DNA of 42,999 nt, taken from the NCBI GenBank assembly GCA_023259065.1, contig JAHFQY010000019.1:2386-45384 (forward strand), in the 5' to 3' direction. The notes below the pieces were generated by a model. The model did not search any database. It was not told the origin of the DNA and saw nothing but the letters and a program-made list of their open reading frames with translations. The number at the start of each line of letters is the position of its first letter. Position 1 is the stretch's first letter. Positions 1-7,425 of this stretch are shown one piece after another. Origin of the DNA: Nitrosomonadales bacterium. Its GTDB lineage: Bacteria; Pseudomonadota; Gammaproteobacteria; Burkholderiales; Gallionellaceae. The position numbers were made by a program, and so were the translations under genes.

Positions 1-35
1 CGCAATATGACAGGCAGCTGTTTCGCCCATTTCAT
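1..35 (-). CDS. Start of an unidentified gene, cut by the window edge
   Basis: An ATG on the minus strand overlaps the TAA stop of the DUF190 gene (TAATG arrangement), and the frame stays open to the window edge. Only about eleven residues are visible, beginning MKWAKQLPVIL, a basic then hydrophobic start that could be a signal or membrane anchor. It is probably the third gene of the crcB operon. Too little is present to name it, and the start itself is inferred only from the overlap. Confidence 0.35.
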   Translation of the reverse strand, partial: MKWAKQLPVIL

Positions 36-346
36 TACACCACACCCGCCTCCACCGCGTGGCGCAGGTAAAACAGATTAAGCTTGTGCGGACGCAACGA
101 TTCCAGCAGCTTGTCAGCCAGGGCTGCATCCAGCACAAACTCCACCTGTAACGGCAACTCGCCGGCCAGTTCAAAAAAGGTCTCTTCGTGCATATGGCCA
201 TGCCTGCCAAACCCGGCAACCGCACGATAGGCCGAGCCGCCCGGCGCACCCAGTTTTCTGCCCTGCTCCAGCAACCATTCATACACCAGCGTGCCGTTAT
301 GGCGCTGTTTTTCACTGAGGTAAAATTTCAGGGTGACGTTTTGCAT
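35..346 (-). CDS. DUF190 family protein, PII-like partner of CrcB
   Basis: A 103-residue protein beginning MQNVTLKFYLSEKQRH, typical in length and opening pattern of the DUF190 family, whose members have a PII-like ferredoxin fold and are often encoded next to crcB. The chosen ATG has a perfect AGGAGG five bases upstream; a longer reading of the frame runs antisense through crcB and has no such site. It lies 17 bases downstream of crcB on the same strand and is probably co-transcribed. A regulatory or accessory role in fluoride or ion export is inferred from linkage. The biochemical function of the family is not established, and no catalytic motif is visible. Confidence 0.85.
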   Translation of the reverse strand: MQNVTLKFYLSEKQRHNGTLVYEWLLEQGRKLGAPGGSAYRAVAGFGRHGHMHEETFFELAGELPLQVEFVLDAALADKLLESLRPHKLNLFYLRHAVEAGVV

Positions 347-363
347 GCTGCCTCCTGTCCGCT

Positions 364-747
364 CTATTGCTGCAACCATTTGAATGTCTGCATACCCAGC
401 ACCGTCATCAGCAGTGAGCCGCCCAGGTGTGCCGCGATGATTGCCGTTCCCCAGGCGTACTGGCCGCGCATCAGCAAGGTGACGGTTTCGGCAGAAAAAG
501 TGGAGAAGGTAGTCAAACCGCCAAGAAAGCCGGTGATGATGAGCAAGCGCCATTCCGGTGATAGGCCGGGGTGCTGCATGAAAAATGCCACTGCCAGGCC
601 GATGAGATAGCCGCCCACCAGATTGGCGGCCAGCGTGCCCAAGGGCAGCTCGGGCAGGGCCGGGTTGAGCCACAGCCCCAAGCCCCAGCGCAACCACGCG
701 CCGATGGCAGCGCCCAGTCCGATGGCAATAAATGCGTATAAGGTCAT
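364..747 (-). CDS. crcB: CrcB/Fluc fluoride ion channel
   Basis: A 127-residue inner-membrane protein with four hydrophobic segments and the diagnostic [13 protein letters not shown] stretch at residues 73-85, whose phenylalanines line the fluoride pores in the dual-topology Fluc dimer. The pore-region Asn is at position 42 in the [11 protein letters not shown] segment. The family passively exports fluoride that enters as HF and so protects enolase and pyrophosphatase, both encoded later in this window. Length matches the family. It is first in a short operon with the DUF190 gene. The upstream region carries a strong hairpin repeat; I could not fit a convincing fluoride riboswitch there. Confidence 0.95.
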   Translation of the reverse strand: MTLYAFIAIGLGAAIGAWLRWGLGLWLNPALPELPLGTLAANLVGGYLIGLAVAFFMQHPGLSPEWRLLIITGFLGGLTTFSTFSAETVTLLMRGQYAWGTAIIAAHLGGSLLMTVLGMQTFKWLQQ

Positions 748-793
748 GGCGGCATTGTAGCAGTTGATGCGGCAAAACCATCACCCTCTCCCC

Positions 794-823
794 TGCCCCT
801 CTCCCGCAAGCGGGAGAGGGGCA
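794..823. repeat. Perfect 13-bp hairpin between divergent genes, REP-like
   Basis: The sequence forms a perfect 13-base-pair stem (arm TGCCCCTCTCCCG) around a CAAG tetraloop. It lies between divergent crcB and the DUF2157 gene, so it does not end either transcript by position, and no T-tract follows. A CTCTCCCC half-copy lies just to the left. C/T-rich hairpins of this kind are common dispersed intergenic repeats in proteobacteria. The core resembles the arms of the palindromic element found inside kdsB. Confidence 0.7.
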
Positions 824-905
824 GCTTTATCCGGCTGCACGTTTAATTTGCGCCGGCACTGCCATCGGTTATAGTTACCTCATTGTGTTTGTTCAGGAGG
901 CGGGT

Positions 906-2273
906 GTGCGCGACAGCAAATTCATCAGACGACTGGAACAGGAATTACCCGCATGGGCGGAGCGCGGCTGGGTGCAGCGCGGCGCCGAGCGTGACATCCT
1001 GGCTTATGTTGCATCACAGCACAGCGGCAGCGAGCGCATGGTGATCGCGCTGTCGCTGATGGGCGTGCTGTTGCTGGGCAGCGGCGTCATCACTTTCTTC
1101 GCCGCCCACTGGGCGGGCATGAGCAAGCTGGCCAAGCTGCTGGTGCTGTTCGGCAGCATGAGCAGCGCTTATGTCGCCGCCGCCGTCACTGCCACACGCG
1201 GCAATTTGCCGCGCGTCAGCCAGGGGCTGTGGCTGCTCGGGGTAATCCTGTTTGGCGCCAATATCATGCTGATCGCGCAGATCTACAACATAGACTCGCA
1301 CTACCCCAACGGCGTGCTGATGTGGGCGCTGGGCGGCCTGCTAGTGGCCTATACCATCCCCGCGCAGCTTGCGCTGGCTGCGGCCATCGCGCTGGGGGTA
1401 CTATGGACGGGCATGGAGCACATGGACTTCAACCGTCACGTGCACTGGCCGTTCCTGCTGTTCTGGCTGGCCTGCCTGCCGCCCATCTATCGCCACAACT
1501 GGCTGCGCACCCTGCACCTGGCATTGATCGGGCTGTTGCTGTGGAGCTGCTTCACCTATTTTGATTTCCTGTGGGAATACGATGCGTCCGGCCGCCACGG
1601 CGCGCAACTGTATCTGATGCAGATATTTTTCCTCGGCTATCTCGCGCTGTTTGTCACCGGGCTGTTGCTGGAGCAACGCGACGACACGCGCAAGTTCGCT
1701 GCCATGACGCGGCACTACGCGGCCTTCGCTGCGCTGTGCGCCTTTTTTGCGCTGACCTTCCCCGAAATCCAGCACAGCAGCCGCTGGCTGTTTGCCGGTG
1801 ACGGGCGCCTGCCCGCCGATGCCTGGTGGCTGGGGCTGACTGTGCTTGCAGCCGGCGCACTCGGCGGCCTGGTGCTCAAGCACCAGCGCACACAGCACGC
1901 AGCTGCAATTCCTGTGCACCTGCAATGGGGGCGCGGCCTGCTTGCAACTCTGTTGGCCCTGATACTGGCCAACGTGTTCATGAACGGCAGCGTGGGCGGA
2001 CAGATTGCCCTGGCCTTCAACCTGCTGTTCTTTGCCGCGCTGGTCTGGCTGGTGTTCCACGCCCTCTACAGCAGCGACCGCACGCTGCTGAATTTTTCCT
2101 TTTTATTTTTTGCCGCATGGCTGCTGAGCCGCTATTTCGACACCTTCTGGACGCTGCTCGACCGCTCCATGTTCTTTATGGCGGGCGGCCTGGCGCTGAT
2201 TGCGGGCGGCTACTTCCTGGAACAGCAACGGCGCAAGCTCGACCAGAAAATTGTCCAGGCCAGGGAGCACTGA
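906..2273 (+). CDS. DUF2157 multi-pass membrane protein
   Basis: A 455-residue protein. The N-terminal 55 residues are soluble and charged; the rest holds about a dozen hydrophobic helices, the layout of DUF2157 proteins, which have no known biochemical function. The start is a GTG with AGGAGG five bases upstream. A GTG 21 bases earlier is in frame but has no ribosome-binding site. The next gene encodes a GDYXXLXY protein one base after the stop. These two families are often adjacent, so they probably form one membrane complex or act in one pathway. The end of the protein is basic (QQRRKLDQK), which suggests a cytoplasmic C-terminus. Confidence 0.85.
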   Translation: MRDSKFIRRLEQELPAWAERGWVQRGAERDILAYVASQHSGSERMVIALSLMGVLLLGSGVITFFAAHWAGMSKLAKLLVLFGSMSSAYVAAAVTATRGNLPRVSQGLWLLGVILFGANIMLIAQIYNIDSHYPNGVLMWALGGLLVAYTIPAQLALAAAIALGVLWTGMEHMDFNRHVHWPFLLFWLACLPPIYRHNWLRTLHLALIGLLLWSCFTYFDFLWEYDASGRHGAQLYLMQIFFLGYLALFVTGLLLEQRDDTRKFAAMTRHYAAFAALCAFFALTFPEIQHSSRWLFAGDGRLPADAWWLGLTVLAAGALGGLVLKHQRTQHAAAIPVHLQWGRGLLATLLALILANVFMNGSVGGQIALAFNLLFFAALVWLVFHALYSSDRTLLNFSFLFFAAWLLSRYFDTFWTLLDRSMFFMAGGLALIAGGYFLEQQRRKLDQKIVQAREH

Positions 2274-2274
2274 G

Positions 2275-2853
2275 ATGAACATGACCCTGCGCACCATTCT
2301 CGTCCTGGCCCTGCAAATCGCCGCTCTGCTCGGCATGATAGGCATCAAGCAATGGACGCTGAACAGCGGCACTCCCGTAGTGCTGGAAACCTTGCCGGTT
2401 GACCCGCGCTCGCTGTTCAGCGGCGACTATGTGCGGCTGAACTACAGCATCAGCACGCTATTGCTGGACCAGCTCGGTGGCGACAAGGAGTTCAAGCGCC
2501 ACGATAGCGTGTATGTCGTATTGCAAAGCGGAGAGCCTTATGCCACGCCTGTTTCGGTTCATCATGAAATGCCGCAACTGGCCGGCGGGCAAGTCGCCAT
2601 CAGGGGCGAGGTGGAATACGCCAGCACCACGCGCTGGAACCAGCAGAGCCGGCAACTGGAACCGGCGAAGAGCCTGAACGTGCACTATGGCATCGAAAAT
2701 TACTACGTGGAAGAAGGCACGGGTCAAACCTTGGAACGCCCTGCCGACAATGCAAAAGTGACGGTGCGCGTGGCGGTGGACAGGTTTGGTAACGCGGGGA
2801 TCAGCGCGATCCTGCTTAACGGCAAAGAGCGCCATGTGGAACGCCTGCTTTAA
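2275..2853 (+). CDS. GDYXXLXY domain protein
   Basis: A 192-residue protein with one N-terminal hydrophobic segment (about residues 6-25) and the family motif GDYVRLNY at residues 50-57, followed by a beta-rich domain likely exposed in the periplasm. The ATG lies one base past the stop of the DUF2157 gene, so translation is probably coupled; an upstream in-frame start would overlap that gene by 25 codons and is not needed. Function is unknown for the family. It ends 11 bases from a convergent response-regulator gene, with no terminator visible between them. Confidence 0.85.
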   Translation: MNMTLRTILVLALQIAALLGMIGIKQWTLNSGTPVVLETLPVDPRSLFSGDYVRLNYSISTLLLDQLGGDKEFKRHDSVYVVLQSGEPYATPVSVHHEMPQLAGGQVAIRGEVEYASTTRWNQQSRQLEPAKSLNVHYGIENYYVEEGTGQTLERPADNAKVTVRVAVDRFGNAGISAILLNGKERHVERLL

Positions 2854-2864
2854 AACAATACCGG

Positions 2865-3248
2865 CTATGAGTTTTCCGCAGGGGAGAGTTGCAGGCGAAT
2901 CGCATTGAGCAGTTCATCCGGGTTCAAAGGCTTGGCGATGATGTGCTGGCCGCCGACAAACTCTCCCTGCTGTGCTTCCTCCCCCTTCTTGCGCATTCCG
3001 GTAACGAATATCACCTTGATGTGGCGCAGATCAGGGGCGTCACTGATCTGTGATGCTATCTCGGTACCCAGCATGCCCGGCATCATTACGTCGAGAACCA
3101 TCAGCGCCGGCTGGAATTCACGGGCAGCGGCAATAGCCTGATTGGAGCGATTGACTGTCATCACCTGATAGCCGCCAGCTGATTCAAGCGTGTCCTTGAT
3201 CAACTGGGTAAAAATTGGATCGTCATCGACTACCAGGATTTTGCTCAT
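2865..3248 (-). CDS. Stand-alone response regulator receiver protein
   Basis: A 127-residue CheY-like receiver with no output domain. The acidic pocket DDD is at residues 8-10, the phospho-acceptor is Asp53 in LMVLDVMMPG, the switch Thr is 83 and the conserved Lys is 106 (AKPLNP), so it should be phosphorylatable. The ATG overlaps the rimO stop as TGATG, which implies translational coupling; a TTG one codon upstream is less likely. No histidine kinase is nearby, so its partner is encoded elsewhere. With no DNA-binding domain it must act through protein contacts. The link to rimO is by position only. Confidence 0.92.
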   Translation of the reverse strand: MSKILVVDDDPIFTQLIKDTLESAGGYQVMTVNRSNQAIAAAREFQPALMVLDVMMPGMLGTEIASQISDAPDLRHIKVIFVTGMRKKGEEAQQGEFVGGQHIIAKPLNPDELLNAIRLQLSPAENS

Positions 3249-4579
3249 CAATCCGCCTGTTCCAGTTCAGCCCACAGATCGTGGTCGTCCGAGTCGGTAA
3301 TGCGCACGTTCACGAACTGACCCACTTCCAGTTCCTGGCCGTTGTCGATATACACCACGCCATCGATATCCGGCGCATCGCCGGCGGTGCGCGCAATCGC
3401 ACCCTCGTCATCCACTTCATCCACCAGCACCTGCAGGGTCTTGCCGACCTTGCGCGCCAGACGCTCTGCGCTGATTTCAGCCTGCAGCTGCATCAGGCGG
3501 GCGAGGCGTTCTTCCTGCACTTCGGGCGGGACGTGATCGGCCAGTTCGTTGGCCACTGCACCTTCCACCGGCGAATACATAAAGGCGCCGACGCGATCCA
3601 GTTTCGCCTCTTCCAGGAAATCCAGCAGCTCTTCAAATTCCTCCTCGGTCTCGCCGGGGAAACCGACGATGAAGGTGCTGCGCAGGGTGATATCGGGGCA
3701 GATTTCACGCCATTTTTTGATGCGCGCCAGCACGTTTTCGGCATTGGCCGGGCGCTTCATTAATTTCAGGATGCGCTGGTTGGCGTGCTGAAACGGGATG
3801 TCCAGGTAAGGCAGTATCTTGCCCTCCGCCATCAGCGGAATCACCTCGTCCACATGCGGATAGGGGTACACGTAATGAAGCCGCACCCACGCTCCGAGTT
3901 CACCCATGGCCTGTGCCAGCTCGGTCATGCGCGTCTTCAGCGGCCTGCCGTTCCAGAAGCCGGTGCGGTACTTCACATCCACGCCATAGGCGCTGGTGTC
4001 CTGCGAAATGACCAGCAGCTCCTTCACGCCGGCCTTCACCAGATTCTCCGCCTCCTGCATCACCTCGCCCACCGGACGGCTGACCAGGTCGCCGCGCAGG
4101 CTGGGGATGATGCAGAAGGTGCAGCGGTGATTGCAGCCCTCGGAAATTTTCACATAGGCAAAATGCTTGGGGGTCAGGCGTATGCCCTGCGGCGGCACCA
4201 GGTCGGTATAGGGATCGTGCGGCATGGGCAGGCTGGCATGCACCGCCTCCATCACTTCATCGGTAGCGTGCGGGCCGGTAACGGCGAGCACCTTGGGGTG
4301 CGCCTGCTTCACCACGTCGCCCTTGGCGCCCAGGCAGCCGGTAACGATCACCTTGCCGTTCTCCGCCAGCGCCTCGCCTATGGCATCCAGCGATTCTGCC
4401 ACTGCGCTGTCGATAAAACCGCAGGTGTTGACCACCACCAGGTCGGAATCGGCATAGCTGCCGGAGATAAGATAACCCTCGGCGCGCAGGCGCGTAAGGA
4501 TGTGCTCGGAATCCACGGTGGCCTTGGGGCAGCCGAGTGAAACGAAACCGACGCGCGCTGGTGATTTTTGCTTGCTCAT
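3248..4579 (-). CDS. rimO: Ribosomal protein S12 methylthiotransferase RimO
   Basis: A 443-residue radical SAM enzyme that methylthiolates an aspartate of ribosomal protein S12. The N-terminal MTTase domain has cluster cysteines 17, 53 and 82. The radical SAM domain has CNHRCTFC (Cys149, 153 and 156) binding the 4Fe-4S cluster that cleaves S-adenosylmethionine. A C-terminal TRAM-like RNA-binding domain covers roughly residues 375-440. The opening [16 protein letters not shown] is RimO-like rather than MiaB-like. Length is normal. It heads a two-gene unit, its stop overlapping the start of the receiver gene. An AAGG sits ahead of the ATG. Confidence 0.97.
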   Translation of the reverse strand: MSKQKSPARVGFVSLGCPKATVDSEHILTRLRAEGYLISGSYADSDLVVVNTCGFIDSAVAESLDAIGEALAENGKVIVTGCLGAKGDVVKQAHPKVLAVTGPHATDEVMEAVHASLPMPHDPYTDLVPPQGIRLTPKHFAYVKISEGCNHRCTFCIIPSLRGDLVSRPVGEVMQEAENLVKAGVKELLVISQDTSAYGVDVKYRTGFWNGRPLKTRMTELAQAMGELGAWVRLHYVYPYPHVDEVIPLMAEGKILPYLDIPFQHANQRILKLMKRPANAENVLARIKKWREICPDITLRSTFIVGFPGETEEEFEELLDFLEEAKLDRVGAFMYSPVEGAVANELADHVPPEVQEERLARLMQLQAEISAERLARKVGKTLQVLVDEVDDEGAIARTAGDAPDIDGVVYIDNGQELEVGQFVNVRITDSDDHDLWAELEQAD

Positions 4580-4630
4580 GATTTAAACCTTAAAAATATA
4601 TATGCAGAATGAGCGGACACGCCTCTGCTG

Positions 4631-5407
4631 TTACTCCGCCAGCAGCACGCCCATCACGGCCACCGTCCCCACGCCCAGCAGAATCAGCACCACCTGCTGC
4701 AGGGTGTCGCGCAACTGTGCGCGCTTGTGCAGACCGGGAATCAGGTCGGCCACTGCCACGTAGATCATGCTGGCGGCGGCAAGTGCCAGCAAAGTGGGTA
4801 TCCAGGACTGCATGGTCTGCAGGGTAAGGTAACCCAGTATGCCGCCCAGCACGGATGCAAAACTGGAAATCAGGTTCAACCACAGCGCTTTGGTCTTGCG
4901 GTAACCGGAGTGCAGCAGGATGGCAAAGTCGCCCACTTCCTGCGGAATCTCGTGCGCGATGATGGCCAGGGCGGTGACGATGCCGAGATGAATATCGGTC
5001 AGAAAGGCAGCCGCGATGATGACGCCATCGACGAAATTGTGGAAGGTGTCGCCCACCATGATCATCAGCCCGCTGCGCCCGTGGTCGTGTGTTTCATGCT
5101 GCAGCAGCTCGTGCGCCTCGCAGTGCTCATGGTGACAATGGCGCCACAGCACCAGTTTCTCCAGAATAAAAAACAGCAAAATTCCGCCCAACAGCGTGGC
5201 ACTGAGCGCGGCCACATTCGAGGTGAGCTTGATAGCCTCGGGAAGAATATCCAGAAACACAGCACCCAGCAGCGCGCCGATGGCATAGCTCACCATGGAG
5301 TTGACATATTGTTGCGCGCGCGCGTTAAGCGCAATCAGCGCCGCACCCAGTACACTCAACACGCCGCCAGCGATACTGGCGGCAATAATCCAGGCGAGAA
5401 CGCTCAT
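4631..5407 (-). CDS. ZIP family divalent metal transporter
   Basis: A 258-residue inner-membrane protein with eight predicted helices. The metal-path motifs are GDTFHNFVDGVIIA near residues 119-132 (His123, Asn124, Asp127) and HEIPQEVGD at 152-160, the ZIP signatures of transmembrane segments IV and V. A variable cytoplasmic loop at residues 90-109 holds eight histidines and two cysteines and probably senses or buffers metal. ZIP proteins move zinc, iron or manganese into the cytoplasm; the substrate cannot be told from sequence. It is a single gene with short gaps on both sides. Confidence 0.93.
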   Translation of the reverse strand: MSVLAWIIAASIAGGVLSVLGAALIALNARAQQYVNSMVSYAIGALLGAVFLDILPEAIKLTSNVAALSATLLGGILLFFILEKLVLWRHCHHEHCEAHELLQHETHDHGRSGLMIMVGDTFHNFVDGVIIAAAFLTDIHLGIVTALAIIAHEIPQEVGDFAILLHSGYRKTKALWLNLISSFASVLGGILGYLTLQTMQSWIPTLLALAAASMIYVAVADLIPGLHKRAQLRDTLQQVVLILLGVGTVAVMGVLLAE

Positions 5408-5515
5408 GGTTGATTCAGGAAATAATTAAAGGCGCGGATTATAGCAAAGTCAGGGGCTGGCCAACTGCCCTTCCGGCGGGTACAACTCGCCACCGGCAAT
5501 GGTCATGAATACGGC

Positions 5516-5734
5516 TTATTTCAACGAGCCGAGATAGAGCTCTTCGACCTTCTTGCGCGCCCACGGCGTTTTGCGCAGGAACTTGAGGCTGGACTTGATG
5601 CTGGGATCGCTGTTGAAGCAGCGTATTTCTATCATCCTGCCCATCTCCGCCCAGCCATAGTGCTCGACCAGGTGAACGAGGATAGCTTCCAGCGTGATGC
5701 CGTGCAGGGGGTTATTGGCTTGCGGGGTAGTCAT
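5516..5734 (-). CDS. VF530 family (DUF2132) small DNA-binding-like protein
   Basis: A 72-residue protein beginning [19 protein letters not shown] and containing the family core of a GW...M...I.CF..DPS...[12 protein letters not shown] pattern. VF530-type proteins fold as a small helical domain proposed to bind nucleic acid, and many bacteria encode one copy. Length and motif agree well. It is not obviously in an operon. Downstream in the same frame, after the TAA, a short coding-like tract continues to a TGA at 5450; this is described among the findings. Confidence 0.88.
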   Translation of the reverse strand: MTTPQANNPLHGITLEAILVHLVEHYGWAEMGRMIEIRCFNSDPSIKSSLKFLRKTPWARKKVEELYLGSLK

Positions 5735-5762
5735 GGGTGAAAATTATATCACCCCACCAAGT

Positions 5763-5826
5763 GGGAGCGCCGACGTCCTCGTCGGCATTCGTCGAGTATT
5801 GTGCCGACGAGGACGTCGGCGCTCCC
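5763..5826. repeat. 25-bp perfect inverted repeat with nested palindrome
   Basis: Two perfect 25-base arms (5763-5787 and 5802-5826) flank a 14-base loop. Each arm contains its own 6-base palindrome (GCCGAC...GTCGGC), so the element can fold as one long hairpin or as two smaller ones. It ends 48 bases before the radical SAM start. The GGGAGCGCCGACG edge is typical of dispersed REP/MITE-like repeats in beta- and gammaproteobacteria. No T-tract follows, so it is unlikely to be a simple terminator. Confidence 0.85.
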
Positions 5827-5874
5827 GCCAAAGAATTAGCGTAAAATGGCGCCCCCATTCAGCACCTGCCTGTC

Positions 5875-7395
5875 ATGTCCACTATCGTTCTCGCCACACT
5901 CAACGCACGCTATTACCACGCCTCGCTCGGGCTGCGTTATCTCGCCGCCAATATGGGCGAGCTGGAACAGGACACGCGGATCATGGAATTCATCCTGCAA
6001 CACAAGGCGGAAGAGATTATCGAGGCGGTGCTCGCAGCCAAGCCGCGAATAGTCGGCTTTGGCGTGTATATCTGGAACATCGAGGAAATCACCAGGGTCG
6101 TCGCCATGCTCAAGCGCGTTGCGCCCGAGATCATCGTGGTGCTGGGCGGGCCGGAGGTAAGCCATGAATGCGCCGAGCAGGAGATCGTGCGCCATGCCGA
6201 TTACGTGATTACCGGCTGGGGCGATGTGAGCTTTCCCCAACTGTGCCGCGAGCTGCTGGCCAGAAAACCGCAGGCGCAAAAGATCATCGCCGGCATCCAG
6301 CCGCCGCTGTCCGGGATCAAGTTGCCTTACGCGCTGTACACCGACGAGGATATCGCGCACCGCCTGCTGTATGTGGAAGCCTCGCGCGGCTGCCCGTTCA
6401 AATGCGAATTCTGCCTGTCCTCGCTGGACAAGACTGCCTGGGCCTTCGATCTGGACCTGTTTCTGGACGAGATGGCCAAGCTGTACGAACGCGGCACGCG
6501 CCAATTCAAATTCGTCGACCGCACTTTCAACCTCAACATCAAGGCCAGCGTGCGCATACTGGAATTTTTCCTCGCGCGCATGGACGAAAAACTGTTTGTG
6601 CATTTCGAGGTGATACCCGATCACCTGCCGGAACCGCTGAAGGAGCTGATTGCGCGCTTCCCCGCCGGGTCGCTGCAATTCGAGGTGGGCATCCAGACTT
6701 TCAACCCGGAGGTGCAGGCGCTGATTTCACGCAAGCAGGACACGCCCAAGGCTGAAGAGAATTTGCGCTGGCTGCGCAATGAAAGCCACGCGCATATCCA
6801 CGTAGACCTTATCATCGGCCTGCCCGGTGAGGACATGGCCAGCTTCGCACAGGGCTTTGACCGCCTGGCTGGCCTCAACCCGCACGAGATTCAGGTGGGC
6901 GTGCTCAAGCGCCTGCGCGGCACGCCCATCATCCGCCACACCGAAGCGTACGACATGCGCTACTCGCCCTATCCGCCCTACACCGTGCTCTCCACCGACC
7001 GCATCGATTTCCCCACCATGCAGCGCCTGGTGCGCTTCGCGCGCTACTGGGATCTGGTGGCGAACTCCGGCCGCTTTCCCCAAGCGATGACCTTGTTGCT
7101 CGGTGACAGTCCGTTTGCGCGCTTCCTCACCTTTTCCGACTGGATGTACACAACCACGCGCAAGACCCACCAGATCGCGCTGGATCGCCTGTTTGAGCTG
7201 GTCTACAAGGGCATGATCGAAACTCTCGCCGTGCCTCAAGCAGATGCGCAGGCAGCGGTGACACAGGACTTCATGCAGTCCGGCAGCAAGGAAGCGCCGG
7301 CATTCCTGAAAGCAGCGGAGGCTGGCAAGGAAACTTCAAGAAAAAACAAACAAGCCAACCAGACCAGCCGCCAAGCCCGGCATCTAGCCGGCTAG
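5875..7395 (+). CDS. B12-binding radical SAM protein (DUF4080 type)
   Basis: A 506-residue protein. Residues 1-130 form a cobalamin-binding-like Rossmann domain (IVLATLNARYYHASLGLRYL, GGPEVSHE). Next comes a radical SAM core with RGCPFKCEFCLSS (Cys173, 177 and 180), then a C-terminal DUF4080-like region with YSPYPPYTVL and the small helical end. Such proteins are presumed B12-dependent radical methylases or related enzymes, and their substrates are unknown. The final 40 residues are Lys/Gln/Asn-rich and probably disordered. It stands alone, converging on the adenylate cyclase gene. A TAAAAT hexamer at 5852 could be its -10 element. Confidence 0.9.
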   Translation: MSTIVLATLNARYYHASLGLRYLAANMGELEQDTRIMEFILQHKAEEIIEAVLAAKPRIVGFGVYIWNIEEITRVVAMLKRVAPEIIVVLGGPEVSHECAEQEIVRHADYVITGWGDVSFPQLCRELLARKPQAQKIIAGIQPPLSGIKLPYALYTDEDIAHRLLYVEASRGCPFKCEFCLSSLDKTAWAFDLDLFLDEMAKLYERGTRQFKFVDRTFNLNIKASVRILEFFLARMDEKLFVHFEVIPDHLPEPLKELIARFPAGSLQFEVGIQTFNPEVQALISRKQDTPKAEENLRWLRNESHAHIHVDLIIGLPGEDMASFAQGFDRLAGLNPHEIQVGVLKRLRGTPIIRHTEAYDMRYSPYPPYTVLSTDRIDFPTMQRLVRFARYWDLVANSGRFPQAMTLLLGDSPFARFLTFSDWMYTTTRKTHQIALDRLFELVYKGMIETLAVPQADAQAAVTQDFMQSGSKEAPAFLKAAEAGKETSRKNKQANQTSRQARHLAG

Positions 7396-7425
7396 CACCA
7401 GCGGTGCCAATTATTTGCGTCTGAG

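Noticed and set aside
35-784. A single 249-codon minus-strand gene
   Set aside because: Its upper two thirds run in another frame through crcB and have no protein resemblance. Only the DUF190 part after the AGGAGG site is real.
794-823. A transcription terminator
   Set aside because: It lies between divergent genes and has no T-tract on either side.
748-884. A fluoride (crcB) riboswitch upstream of crcB
   Set aside because: GGTGATGG and a CTGCTAC segment occur on the minus strand but too close together, and the conserved CTGATGNCTCCTAC end is not matched. The strong hairpin at 794-823 is a repeat-type stem instead.
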